This document shows positions 21,740 to 32,113 of a stretch of 64,000 nucleotides of DNA, one piece after another; the first letter of the stretch is position 1; every line of letters begins with the position of its first letter. Where the stretch lies: contig CM018694.1 of assembly GCA_009363875.1 (NCBI GenBank), forward strand, positions 28,839,415 through 28,903,414. Direction: 5' to 3'. The DNA is from Mikania micrantha (taxonomy: Eukaryota; Streptophyta; Magnoliopsida; Asterales; Asteraceae). Position numbers and translations under genes: made by a program. The notes under the pieces were generated by a model. That model was not told where the DNA came from. It saw only the letters and a list, made by a program, of their open reading frames with translations, and did no database searches.

Positions 21740-21945
21740 TGGGCTGTATAGATTGTAGGCCCAATACCACTTTTATGAGGCCCAATATCTATAAGGAACC
21801 AAGTGGCGCTCGACCCATTGTTAATTGGCCTACAACTTCCTTGTCTTCAACACACATACTCGGCCCAACGCATATCCACGGCCCACTCCAACCCTATTCG
21901 GCCCAAGTGGATTAACCCAGCCCAATGATATCCTCTTCGGCCCAA
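21740..21945 (+). promoter_or_regulatory. Cluster of GGCCCA / TGGGCT motifs in Gy2 LTR
   Basis: At least nine GGCCCA, AGCCCA or GGGCT sites in 200 bp. TGGGCC/T is the plant site II element bound by TCP factors (established knowledge). Use here is inferred. The right LTR has the same cluster at 44693-44898. Confidence 0.5.
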
Positions 21946-23425
21946 TTTGTGACAATTCGATATTTTGGTTTAACTTCGTTAACCAAAAGTTAACGAAATC
22001 ACAGGAAATCAAACAATATTAAATTAAAAGGATTAAATTTATACACATGATTTTATAGAACACTTGGATTATGGGAATAAAGGTTAAATATTATCAAGAA
22101 TGTCCAATTTTGACTATTAAAGTCAAAATTCGAAGTTGCTAAGTGAGTGAAATTCGAATTTCATAGCAAAAAACGGTTATGAGTCGAATTAATCATGTAA
22201 ATAACTTTCATTGATGAATAGCAAACGTTCTTATCAGTTACTAAACTATTAATCATTGAATTGAAATCAATTAAACCTCACAAGGTCGAAACCGAAGTTG
22301 TACATATCAAAATCGTATACTTCGATCATAACTCACACAATTGAACCCATATAACTGTTAATCGGTGGTATTAGAAGCTATTACAAACAGCAATTTCATT
22401 CAACAAATTGCGGGGAGAGGGATTCGATTGAAGGGGCGGCCGAACCTAGGGCTTGAAGTCGATCTACAACGATCCTACATCGAAGCAAGTAAGTAATCAC
22501 TCATACACCACCTAAACCAACCGATTAAGCATAACCCTATGCTAATGTGTGGTTCTAACAACGAATTGATAGAGCTTGATTACTAGGGTTCATGCCATGA
22601 ACGGGTTTGGGGTTCTCTATTATAATGGGTTCAAAAATCAAATTAAATGTTACTACTAGTTTCAGAATAGCCCGATTAAGAAGAAACCTATGTTGATTTT
22701 GAATCATAACATCGAATTGTAAGAGATCAAGATCTAGGGTTTGTTATAGAAAACGATTTGGGGGTTTCTTGTGTAATCAGGGTAGTAATCGAATTTAATC
22801 ACACAGATAGTTTCGTGATAATCTGTTGAACGAAATACCCATTTTAATTTCACTTAAACATATCGAATTCCATGATTTCGAGTTTCTAGGGTTCTTGAGT
22901 CAAAACGAAATTGGGATTTTAAGCAAATGAGTTCAAAAGTCGAATCAAACCACTTCTGTATCTTCTAAAAGGGCCGATTAATGAGAACCATAGGTCAATT
23001 TCATAATATCATAACGAATTGTTAATGATCACGTTCTAGGGTTCTTAACTTAAATGGATTTGGGGATTTTGATGAAACTGAACTTGTTTTCAAATTAAAT
23101 ACCACAGATAGGTTCGAAATCCCTAGTTCAATCAAAACCCTATGCTATTTCAGATTTACATCAATGATTTAACGAATTCAAGTTAAGAAATTGGAAGTTG
23201 GGTTCGAATCCGATTGGGAGTGTAAACCCGATTAAATGGATCAATTAGATATACACCTGTACTCGTTTGGATCCCCTGAACCAAAGCCCCATGGTTCGGG
23301 GATCGATCGTGGGCAAATCAAGGTTCAATTCGAACCAAATTGGTTTTGGTTAAGGAACAAAAGGGAACCAGGGAGTTTAAGATTAAATGAATTGATTTTG
23401 GAAGCTTGTTGCAAATGTTGAGAAG

Positions 23426-23488
23426 GGGCGACTGGTAAGGAGTGTGTTGAGTGTGGGAGGTCATGGGTTCGACCCATGCCTCACTGGT
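23426..23488 (+). other. tRNA-like T-arm and B-box in Gy2 LTR
   Basis: CATGG-GTTCGAC-CCATG forms a 5-bp stem with a 7-nt loop, and GGTTCGACCC fits the Pol III B box. No matching acceptor stem is seen, so this is not a tRNA gene. It may be a relic of a tRNA-derived insertion. Also at 46379-46441. Confidence 0.4.
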
Positions 23489-23882
23489 TTTGATATTAAA
23501 ACCATTTTTTTAGTATTTTGGTCATAACTTCTTCGTTATAACTCCGATTTAATCCATTCGAATTGCGTTAGAACCAGAATTCCATTATGAACATATTAGA
23601 ATAATAAAATTCATATTTTAAACCGAAAACGAAATCGCGTATAATTACGCTTATTTAAATAAAATCATAAACGATTATATGATTTTATTAAACGATTTCA
23701 AAGTTACGCGTACATACGTATGCACATTTCTAACACTCTAACATACGTGTGTTGACACGTATGTGATTTCAAACACAAAATGACAACCCGAATAACACAA
23801 CGTAATTGTTTAAACACAGATTCTTCATAGAAGATTATTTACGCGACTGCACGTGTGTTTGATCATTCTATTGCTATCAAAG

Positions 23883-24367
23883 GTGCGTACACGGCCCCTT
23901 TCCTTATTTTAACTGTTTTGGGGGAGAAAACATGTGCAACAAACATTTTAGATACATATCACTTGCATGAGTTAGCTGTTTACATTAAGTGCAAACATAG
24001 CATTACAAGTACTTACATATCGAACCGTTTAGTTTGCCGTAGTGCAAAGCGTGGTAGTTGGAAATAGATCTATTAGGTTTGACAAACCTCACTTGGTAAA
24101 TGGGATCTACGCAAGTGTTTGACTAGCCAATTCACATTACTATTGTTTGTGCTAGACAATAGTGGAAAGGAAACCAACATTCAAACAGTCAGCTTCGGTG
24201 TCGACCGCTTATGTAAATAGTACAAATGACTAGCTATCATGACTATGCAATGTGTGATTATGTTATCTGCAAACATTTTGTTCAAACAGTTGTTTCAAAC
24301 ATTTGTGAATACTTAAACCTGTGTATGCACCAACCTTTGTGTTGACTTGATTTACATGTTTTCTCAG
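23883..24367 (+). other. Intron-like segment in Gy2 left LTR
   Basis: Donor side TCAAAG/GTGCGTAC with GGCCCCTTT and TTTTAACTGTTTTGGGGG. Acceptor side CACCAACCTTTGTGTTGACTT then ACATGTTTTCTCAG/G. 485 nt. The right LTR repeats it at 46837-47321. Confidence 0.45.
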
Positions 24368-24600
24368 GACGTTAAGGTACACGAGCAATCAAGCATGGGC
24401 TAGGATGTGGAGTCGCATGCATATTTCAATTCTTGTGTTTTGAATTTGAACATTTGAGATTTTGATTTGTAATTTACAGTTTTCAAACCGTTAAGTTTGT
24501 TATTGTTTTAAAAACGCTTCCGCAACGTTAGAACTTTGATATTACAGTTTTAGACCAAAGTATGTTTGAAAATCATATAGAGATCTTCGTTATGTCTAAT

Positions 24601-25248
24601 TGTTGATACACGGTTATTGTCCCTAGTTCAGTTTTGTAACTCTTATCATGTAAATGTTCAAAGTATTAATGGAAGTTGTCTTTATATATGATTCATAATG
24701 TTTATTACTTTTGATTATTGTCTATTAATGTTTATCTATTTAGTTGATCTGATTATAAACTGAATTGAGTATGAAGTTTACTCATTCGGCGAATGACTCT
24801 AGAATGAAGTCATTCGCCGAATGAATATTATAGCGAATGTCTGATTTCAGAATGAGTCATTCGCCGAATGACTCATTCGAATGATGGCTCATTCGAGCTT
24901 AGTCATTCGCCGAATGAGCTGCTTCGGCCACTCATTCGGCCGAATGACTACAGCTTATAAATAGAATTTCAAATCATTTCAACTCTAACTTTTCAGAACC
25001 CCTTGTCTTCCCTGAGTCTTCAGTGTCAAAACCCTAGAAGATCTGAACGGTTCTTGATCATCCAAGTTCGATTCTCAACCCGTGGTGTTCGATCATTGCT
25101 TCCAAGTTGTTTCCACAGCCTCGGATCACCACGGTTCCTGTTGGTTTCGATTGGAAAGCCCTGGAATAGGATTCCGCACTATCCCAGAGGTTGTCGAGTA
25201 GTTTTCTATTGGATTCGGATTGTTTCCGAGCTCCCGATCGGTCCAACA
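24601..25248 (+). repeat. Co-B 5' LTR, 648 bp
   Basis: TGTTGATACA...GGTCCAACA. The U3 part has six CATTCGGCGAATG-type palindromes between 24783 and 24948, directly upstream of the TATA box. Confidence 0.95.
24783..24963 (+). promoter_or_regulatory. Co-B LTR promoter: palindrome cluster and TATA box
   Basis: CATTCGGCGAATG, CATTCGCCGAATG (three times), CATTCGAATG and CATTCGGCCGAATG are followed at 24956-24963 by TATAAATA. The palindromes are the likely regulatory sites. Sireviruses of other plants have their own LTR palindromes (established knowledge), with another sequence. Confidence 0.7.
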
Positions 25249-25251
25249 AAG

Positions 25252-25263
25252 TGGTATCAGAGC
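25252..25263 (+). promoter_or_regulatory. Primer-binding site of Co-B
   Basis: TGGTATCAGAGC, a perfect match to the usual plant initiator-tRNA-Met site, three bases after the LTR. Confidence 0.93.
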
Positions 25264-25848
25264 TTTGGCTCTTGATTCTACTCGATTTCCACTCAAAATC
25301 AACATATCTGAGATTCCCAAAACCCTGATTTTCGTAACTTCCAAAAACCCTATTTTTCTTGCTTCCCAAGTCACTATTTCATTGAAATATCAAGTGTTTT
25401 TGTGGTTTGTTTGATCTGATTCCTTCCCAATTGGTTTGTTATCATGTCTTGAAGTTCTGTACAAGATTTGGTGGTTAGATCTGGTCAAAATCGCAAGTTA
25501 TCACGATTTTCGTTGTCAAAAACCCCAGATCGCCGAATGACTCTGGCTGCCGAATAAGTTCAGCCGAATAGCCCCTCATTCGCCGAATAGGTCTCATTCG
25601 GCGAATAGCTCCTTCGCCATTCTCATTCGCCGAATAAGCCTCATTCTTCATCCTCATTCGGCGAAAGACCTCATTCGATCTGCCATTCGCCGAATAGGTC
25701 ATTCGACTCACTCATTCGCCTGTCGTCATTCTCAGCTTCCATTCGCCAGTTTCAAGTCATTCGGCCCCCGACATTCGCCCAAATATCAATCATTCGCCAG
25801 TCATTTCTGAAATTTTTCTAAGTGTTGAATCCTATTACTTCTGATCAA
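25264..25848 (+). other. Co-B 5' leader with second palindrome cluster
   Basis: Non-coding before gag. From 25530 to 25805 it carries about a dozen full or half copies of CATTCGCCGAATA/G, spaced 15-30 bp. The first in-frame ATG of gag follows at 25849. Confidence 0.8.
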
Positions 25849-28767
25849 ATGGAGGATCTAGCACTCATGGCTAATCAAAACCATCGCATTCAGACTCTCT
25901 TGTTGACAGAGAATGAAACCGGGAACTCAAACAAAGCTCCTAAGTTGTTGACTTTAGATGACTATCCTCACTGGAAGTATCGATTTGAGATTCACATCAA
26001 TGGAGTGGATACAAATCTGTGGATGATGATAGAGGGAGGATATTTGAGACCTTTAAACGAGGATGGTACTCCTATGCTTGTTACAAGGATGACTGAGCCC
26101 CAAAGGAAGCTGTATGACTATGAGAAGAAAGCTTATGCCATTTTGTCACAGTCCATTGCTACAGACATCTTTCATCAATTTAGACAGTTTGCTTCTTCTA
26201 AACAACTCTGGGATGCTTTGCAACAAAGATATGAAGGGAATGATGCATTGAAGAGCATTAAGTCTAAAGCTTTAAGGAAAGAGTTCAACAGTTTTATGTA
26301 TGTGGGTAATGAGTCCCTTGATGAGTTGATTGCGAGGTTCTATCATCTGTTGAGTGAGTTGTTCAATCACGAGGTCAAAACTACAACTCAAGAGAAGATT
26401 CAGTGTTTAGCAGATGCACTACCTCCAAAGTGGGAGTCCTTCTTGATGGTACTTAAGCAAAATCAGATGATGGCTCATATGGACATCAATGATTTTATTC
26501 AGAAGTTGAAGGAACAGGAGATAGAGAACAAGTGGAAGGCCAAGAGAGTTGTGCAAGTTCAAGATCCTTCTCTATACTACTCCACTCCCACAGTTGATAA
26601 ATCTACAACTCATGCTCCTCTGAAAACTGCTTTTGTATCTAAAGCATCTGAAGCCCCATCTGCAGCTCAGATGCACTTTAGCCCATCTTCTTCATCTAGC
26701 TCACAACAGGAGTATCATCAGCCTACTGCAAGTCTGAAAACAGAGAACTTTGATAAGGTCACAGTTGAGATTGCTAAAGAGCACATGGGTCTTTTGTCAA
26801 CATTGGTTAGTTCATATGATGGATTAGTTGCTGGTCAGATCGGCAATCCATATTTGACCAATGATGACTACTCTCAGATTGATCCTGATGATATGGAAAG
26901 AATTGACATCATGTGGGCATTGGCTAGTGCAGTTAGAAGAGCTAAGGAGTTTGTGAAGAGGACCGGGAAAGACATAAATCTAAACAAAGAGTCCAAGTTT
27001 GGATTTGATATGGCATCTGTTACTTGCTACAACTGTGGTGAGAAGGGTCACTTTGCCAGACAGTGCAAGCAGCCTAAGAAAGCTGGAAACAAGAACCCAT
27101 TTCAGCATCAGAAGTCAGCCCCTGCTAATTCTGAAAGGCGATTAGTTCCTATTGATTCTCCTTCACCAGCTGGATCTTCATCTTCTGGTAGTAAAGCCTT
27201 GATGGTTCAACAAGATGAAGGGGTAAACTGGGACTTCAGATTCAATGCTGACAAGGAAGATCAAGATAAAGCATGTGTAGCAGAGATTCAGAATTCTGAA
27301 GATCTTGATGAAGAAAGCAGTCAGGAAGATTCATTAGTGATTGATGACAAGACATCAAGTTCAGAATCAGACAGTTTGACGGATTCTGACACTCAAGAAT
27401 CTGATTGTGAAGCTGATGACTCTTCAACTCAATTTGCCTTAATGGCAAATTCTTCTGCTTCTACTGATTCTTCTGAGCAGGTATACACTGATTGTTCATC
27501 TTCTCAATCTGATTGTTTCAATTGTGTTGATCTTAGGAGTAAGGTTCTTGCCTATCAGAAGCATAACAGTGATCTGATGACCGATCTCGACCTGTGCATT
27601 GAAGCTAACAAAGTTTTAAAATCTAATGAAAAAGATTTTCAAAATAAAATTGATCTTTTAAATCGACAATTGCATGAGGCTGAGATCGCAGTTCTGAACA
27701 AGCAAGATGCTATAACTTCTTATCTCAATACCATAAATGAGATCAAGAAGAAATTAGCATTAGTTGGATGTGATTATGAGACTTTAGGTCAGAAGCTCAA
27801 AAGCTATGAAAGCTCGTCTTATATTATTGAGCACATGATCAGTAGGGGTACTGATCAGGGGAAGGAACAGGTTAATTATCATTATTGTCCTCCACCAATC
27901 CTCAATGCCTTTGTCAATACTCCAAATGACAAAGATGTAAAGGATTTTCAAGTTACTACTCCGTTAGTAATTGATCCAGTCTGTCTGAACACAAATCAGA
28001 GTTTATCACAGACTCAGGAATCAAGGGTGGATGGCATTGTTGAAGATTGGGTTTCCGATTCTGAGGATGAATCAGAGAATTCACCTAAGCATAGTACTTC
28101 TCAGAATCAAACTCCTATTGTCATGAAAGGTGACCCAATCTCCAAATCAAAGATTTACAAAGAATTATGCTTTGTTAAAGCTTCACAGGGGTCTGAAGCT
28201 AATTGTGCTACCAAATCAGCTCAGTTTGGTAACAAAGGAAGGAAGGGTTTGGGTTTTGAGCCAGATTGTCAGAAATCAAATGTTTTTAAATCAACTAAAA
28301 AGTCTTTTTCAGATTTGAAACATTTTCATAAAAAAGGTGATAAAGTCTGTTTTGAGTGTGGTGAACCAGGGCATATTGTGAGGTTTTGTCCTCAGTTGAT
28401 TAGACCTAAGGTTGTCCCTTTCAAAAACTTAAAGTCTGCTTTACCAAAACCAGTAAAATCTGTGCCTAAGTCTTTTCAGCAAAAATCTACATCTCACACT
28501 CAGTCTAAGATTTCAGACAAGGGAAAGGGAAAGTTGGAAACTTTGGTTGTTCCAAATGGGGTTAAAATTAACCAATCAACATCATCATCCATTTATCTGA
28601 AAACCTCTTTTGATAAAAATGCAATTTGGAAAGTCAAATCATCTGAGGAGTCTGTTACACAAATTTCAGATAAACCTATTTCCAAGGGAAAATGGATCGA
28701 TGTTTGGATCCGAGACTCAATGGGTCAACCCAAGACTGTAAAGGCTTGGGTTCCCAAAGTAAACTAA
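25849..28767 (+). CDS. gag: Co-B gag
   Basis: 972 residues from the ATG at 25849 (MEDLALMANQ); the open frame runs a little further upstream without an ATG, and 25876 is an alternative. The N-terminal half is the copia gag fold (LTLDDYPHWKYRFEIHI, LWDALQQRYEG, LADALPPKWESFL). A CCHC zinc knuckle, CYNCGEKGHFARQC, lies near residue 395. Then comes an acidic Ser/Asp/Glu segment, a predicted coiled coil (27600-27790), and a second knuckle, CFECGEPGHIVRFC, near residue 835. Gag builds the particle and binds RNA. It is about twice the usual copia gag length, with two far-apart knuckles, as known for Sireviruses. It ends in WVPKVN and TAA just before pol in another frame. Confidence 0.92.
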   Translation: MEDLALMANQNHRIQTLLLTENETGNSNKAPKLLTLDDYPHWKYRFEIHINGVDTNLWMMIEGGYLRPLNEDGTPMLVTRMTEPQRKLYDYEKKAYAILSQSIATDIFHQFRQFASSKQLWDALQQRYEGNDALKSIKSKALRKEFNSFMYVGNESLDELIARFYHLLSELFNHEVKTTTQEKIQCLADALPPKWESFLMVLKQNQMMAHMDINDFIQKLKEQEIENKWKAKRVVQVQDPSLYYSTPTVDKSTTHAPLKTAFVSKASEAPSAAQMHFSPSSSSSSQQEYHQPTASLKTENFDKVTVEIAKEHMGLLSTLVSSYDGLVAGQIGNPYLTNDDYSQIDPDDMERIDIMWALASAVRRAKEFVKRTGKDINLNKESKFGFDMASVTCYNCGEKGHFARQCKQPKKAGNKNPFQHQKSAPANSERRLVPIDSPSPAGSSSSGSKALMVQQDEGVNWDFRFNADKEDQDKACVAEIQNSEDLDEESSQEDSLVIDDKTSSSESDSLTDSDTQESDCEADDSSTQFALMANSSASTDSSEQVYTDCSSSQSDCFNCVDLRSKVLAYQKHNSDLMTDLDLCIEANKVLKSNEKDFQNKIDLLNRQLHEAEIAVLNKQDAITSYLNTINEIKKKLALVGCDYETLGQKLKSYESSSYIIEHMISRGTDQGKEQVNYHYCPPPILNAFVNTPNDKDVKDFQVTTPLVIDPVCLNTNQSLSQTQESRVDGIVEDWVSDSEDESENSPKHSTSQNQTPIVMKGDPISKSKIYKELCFVKASQGSEANCATKSAQFGNKGRKGLGFEPDCQKSNVFKSTKKSFSDLKHFHKKGDKVCFECGEPGHIVRFCPQLIRPKVVPFKNLKSALPKPVKSVPKSFQQKSTSHTQSKISDKGKGKLETLVVPNGVKINQSTSSSIYLKTSFDKNAIWKVKSSEESVTQISDKPISKGKWIDVWIRDSMGQPKTVKAWVPKVN

Positions 28768-28768
28768 T

Positions 28769-31700
28769 TGTCTCTTTATTGTGCAGGTTGCCCCAAAAGC
28801 TGGAGTGAACAGCAATTGGATCGTTGATAGTGGGGCTTCCAGACACATGACTGGTGATATTTCTCTGCTCACCAATGTGAACGCAATTCGAGGTGGCTAT
28901 GTAGCTTTTGCTGGAGACAAGGGTGGTTTCATTACGGGAGAGGGTATCTTGACAAATGGACAGGTTTCATTCGATAATGTCAGATATGTCAAACAGCTGG
29001 AAAACAACCTCTTGTCAGTCTCTCAGATTTGTGACAAAGAGTACAAGGTTCTATTTGATGACTCAAAGTGTTATATTCTCAATCAAGGTGTGCAGATACC
29101 TGAAGATTGGATTTTAATGTCTGCTCCAAGAAAACAAGACTTGTATGTTCTCAATATGGCCACAGCTTCAACTACATCCTCCACAGCTTCATGTTTTATG
29201 ACAAAGGCAACTGAAAAAGATTCAATCCTTTGGCATAAGAGGATGGGTCATTTGAGTTTACGCAAGATGAATCATCTGGTACACAACAGTTTGGTTGAGG
29301 GAGTTAGCTTGAAAAATTTTAAGCTGTCTGATATCTGTGTATCATGCAAGAAAGGAAAGCAGTCTAAGCAGTCTCATAAGCTGAAAAAGTATCATTCAAT
29401 CAATGTTCCTCTTGAGCTTCTCCACATGGATTTGTTTGGTCCAGTAAATCGGAAGAGTATAGCTGGAGATCAATACTGCCTTGTTATCACTGATGAATAC
29501 TCCAGATACTCTTGGGTTTTCTTTTTGAAGGAGAAATCAGAAACGTTTGATTGCATTCAAGTTCTAGTTAATAAACTTGAATCGCTCTATAAGCTCAAGA
29601 TTCGTCAGTTTAGAACTGATAATGGAACAGAGTTCAAAAACCACAACATGGAGAATTTTTGTAATGCAAGAGGCATTGTGCAACAGTTTAGTGCTCCATA
29701 TGTTCCACAGATGAATGGTGTTGCTGAACGAAAGAATAGGACATTGATTGAGGCTGCTAGAACTATGCTTGCTGATTCTTCTCTACCGGTTCAGTTCTGG
29801 AATGAAGCTGTTGCCAATGCTTGTTACACATTGAACCGGGTTCTTATTGTAAAGAGACATGGGAAAACTTGTTTTGAACTGCTTCATAACAGAAAGCCAA
29901 ATCTTAAGTATCTAGAACCATTTGGTGCTCCATGCACTATGCTCAAGAAACATGAGCAGGGCAAGTTCAATGAAAAGGTGGAAGAAGGGTACTTTCTTGG
30001 GTATAGCACTCCAAATAAACGAGTTTACAACATTGCAACTCATAATGTGGAGGAGTGGTACCATGTGGATGTTCAGAAATATACAATGCCCCCACCAGGA
30101 AAAGGGCCAGATTGGATGTTTGACTATTCCAGTCTTTTTGACTCATTCAATATGCCCCCCATGTACTCAGATGAAGATGTAGCTGTTCAGATGCTGTATG
30201 ATGTACAGAATGCTCCCGATGCTACTTTTCAACCTACATCTACATCTGGTCCCTCTACACAGATAAATGATGACAGCTCAGACACAGACGATAATCCTCC
30301 AGCTGCTCCTGAACCAGTTGTTGATAATCTTGTACCTGGTCTTGAGGATTTGAATTTGAATAACTTAGATCCTGAGGTTGAGGTTCCTGCACATCCTGTT
30401 GGAAGAATCAATCGAATTCATCCTCAAGACAACATTATTGGGAGTCCTTTAGATGGAGTGAAGACTAGAAGTCAGATTTCTTCAGGTGGTCTTGCAGACA
30501 TTCTTGATTTTGCAGATGTAAGCTTTTGTGCTCATTCCTGCTTTATATCTCAAGTGGAACCGCGTACCGTCACTGAAGCCCTCAAAGAAGAATCATGGGT
30601 AGACGCCATGCAAGAGGAACTTTTACAGTTCAAGAAGTTAGGAGTCTGGCAACTAGTTGATAAACCCAAAGGTGCAAAAGTCATTGGCACTAGATGGGTT
30701 CTTCGTTGCAAAAAGGATGATCACGGGATAATCGTGAGAAACAAGGCTCGTCTGGTGGTTCAAGGATTCAGACAGATAGAAGGATTGGATTATAATGAGG
30801 TGTTTGCTCCGGTCGCTCGTCTAGAAGCCATTCGTATCTTTCTGGCTTATGCATCCTTTAAAAAATTCAAGGTCTATCAAATGGATGTAAAGAGCGCGTT
30901 CCTTCACGGGGTTATCAGTGAAACAGTGTATGTCAATCAACCTCCCGGATTTGAAGATCCATTGCATCGTGATAAAGTCTACAAGCTAGACAAAGCTTTG
31001 TATGGATTACATCAAGCTCCGAGAGCGTGGTACGAGACACTTTCCACTCACCTTCTGAACAACGGGTTCAGACGAGGTGTGATTGACTGCACTTTATTCA
31101 TCCGTGAGAAGGACAGTGATTTACTTTTGGTACAAGTATATGTGGATGACATAATCTTTGGATCTACTAATGATAATCTGTGCAAGGACTTCGAGAAGGT
31201 TATGAAAGAAAAATTCGAAATGAGTTCGATGGGAGAAATGAAATTTTTCTTGGGTTTGCAGGTGGATCAGTCTGAAGCAGGGATTTTTATTCATCAAACC
31301 AAATACGTTGGTGACATTCTGAGCCGGTTCAGTATGTCTGATGCGAAGCCTGCTGGTACCCCACTGGCGATTAATCACGGGATTACTCCAGATGAAAAGG
31401 GGGAGTTAATTGATGCCACTCTGTACCGGGGAATGATCGGATCTCTCATGTATCTTACTGCTTCTCGGCCAGATATTATGTTTGCCACTTGCTTGTGTGC
31501 ACGTTATCAATCCAAACCAAGAGTATCTCACCTGATTGCTGTCAAAAGGATTATGCGTTATCTGAAGGGTACACCGGAACTTGGCTTATGGTACCCTAAT
31601 GATGATAACTTTGAGCTTACTGCATATAGTGATTCAGATTATGGTGGATGCAAAAGAGATTTCAAGTCAACATCTGCGGGATGTCAGTTCTTTGGAAACC

Positions 31701-32113
31701 GATTGGTCACCTGGCAGTGCAAGAAGCAGACGTCGGTGTCTACTTCAACCTGTGAAGCTGAATATATTGCTGCTGCTAGTTGCTGTTCACAAATCATCTG
31801 GATTCAACAGCAACTCAGGGACTATGGGTTACATTTTTCTAACACTCCTATTTATGTTGATAACACTGCCGCCATTGCTGTCACTAAAAATCCAGTTCAG
31901 CACTCCAAAACCAAACACATCGACATAAAATATCACTTCATACGTGATTGTTTTGAAAAGAAATTAATCGATGTGGTTAAGATTCACACAGATCACCAAA
32001 AAGCCGATCTTTTTACTAAAGCTTTTGATAAACCCAGATTTTTATATCTGTTATCGGCTAATGGTGTTTTCCAAAAGGATGAAGTTCAATCCTCATCTGA
32101 GTCTAACAAATGA
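28769..32113 (+). CDS. pol: Co-B pol polyprotein (protease, integrase, reverse transcriptase, RNase H)
   Basis: An uninterrupted frame of about 1,114 codons, shifted relative to gag and starting one base after its stop, with no ATG near the start. It is probably made as a gag-pol fusion by frameshift or other recoding. Counting from the GTG at 28781: protease DSGAS at residue 16; integrase zinc region HKRMGH...CVSCKKGK (150-190); integrase core with DLFG, TDNGTEF and NGVAERKNR (215-325), all of D, D and E present; reverse transcriptase from about 606 with YVDDIIFGS at 787; RNase H with SDSDYGGC at 949, CEAEY and VDNTAA. Every catalytic motif I know for copia is intact. The C-terminus ends in Ser-rich sequence. 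Confidence 0.95.
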   Translation, partial: CLFIVQVAPKAGVNSNWIVDSGASRHMTGDISLLTNVNAIRGGYVAFAGDKGGFITGEGILTNGQVSFDNVRYVKQLENNLLSVSQICDKEYKVLFDDSKCYILNQGVQIPEDWILMSAPRKQDLYVLNMATASTTSSTASCFMTKATEKDSILWHKRMGHLSLRKMNHLVHNSLVEGVSLKNFKLSDICVSCKKGKQSKQSHKLKKYHSINVPLELLHMDLFGPVNRKSIAGDQYCLVITDEYSRYSWVFFLKEKSETFDCIQVLVNKLESLYKLKIRQFRTDNGTEFKNHNMENFCNARGIVQQFSAPYVPQMNGVAERKNRTLIEAARTMLADSSLPVQFWNEAVANACYTLNRVLIVKRHGKTCFELLHNRKPNLKYLEPFGAPCTMLKKHEQGKFNEKVEEGYFLGYSTPNKRVYNIATHNVEEWYHVDVQKYTMPPPGKGPDWMFDYSSLFDSFNMPPMYSDEDVAVQMLYDVQNAPDATFQPTSTSGPSTQINDDSSDTDDNPPAAPEPVVDNLVPGLEDLNLNNLDPEVEVPAHPVGRINRIHPQDNIIGSPLDGVKTRSQISSGGLADILDFADVSFCAHSCFISQVEPRTVTEALKEESWVDAMQEELLQFKKLGVWQLVDKPKGAKVIGTRWVLRCKKDDHGIIVRNKARLVVQGFRQIEGLDYNEVFAPVARLEAIRIFLAYASFKKFKVYQMDVKSAFLHGVISETVYVNQPPGFEDPLHRDKVYKLDKALYGLHQAPRAWYETLSTHLLNNGFRRGVIDCTLFIREKDSDLLLVQVYVDDIIFGSTNDNLCKDFEKVMKEKFEMSSMGEMKFFLGLQVDQSEAGIFIHQTKYVGDILSRFSMSDAKPAGTPLAINHGITPDEKGELIDATLYRGMIGSLMYLTASRPDIMFATCLCARYQSKPRVSHLIAVKRIMRYLKGTPELGLWYPNDDNFELTAYSDSDYGGCKRDFKSTSAGCQFFGNRLVTWQCKKQTSVSTSTCEAEYIAAASCCSQIIWIQQQLRDYGLHFSNTPIYVDNTAAIAVTKNPVQHSKTKHIDIKYHFIRDCFEKKLIDVVKIHTDHQKADLFTKAFDKPRFLYLLSANGVFQKDEVQSSSESNK

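Larger units (their letters stand above)
21614..24600 (+). repeat. Gy2 left LTR, main part (continues at 38437-38505)
   Basis: Starts TGTGACAATCC. A related copy of its first 60 bp lies at 21948 (TGTGACAATTCG), so the LTR repeats its own 5' end after 334 bp. Both copies hold GTTAAC-N5-GTTAAC. The part between them is dense in GGCCCA. Further on: short dispersed TAGGGTT motifs (22500-23060), a T-arm-like hairpin at 23456-23482, donor-like AAAG/GTGCGT at 23883 and acceptor-like TTTTCTCAG/G at 24367. Broken at 24600 by Co-B. Confidence 0.92.

Noticed and set aside
23426..23488. Possible tRNA gene
   Set aside because: Only the T-arm is sound; no acceptor stem or anticodon arm can be closed.
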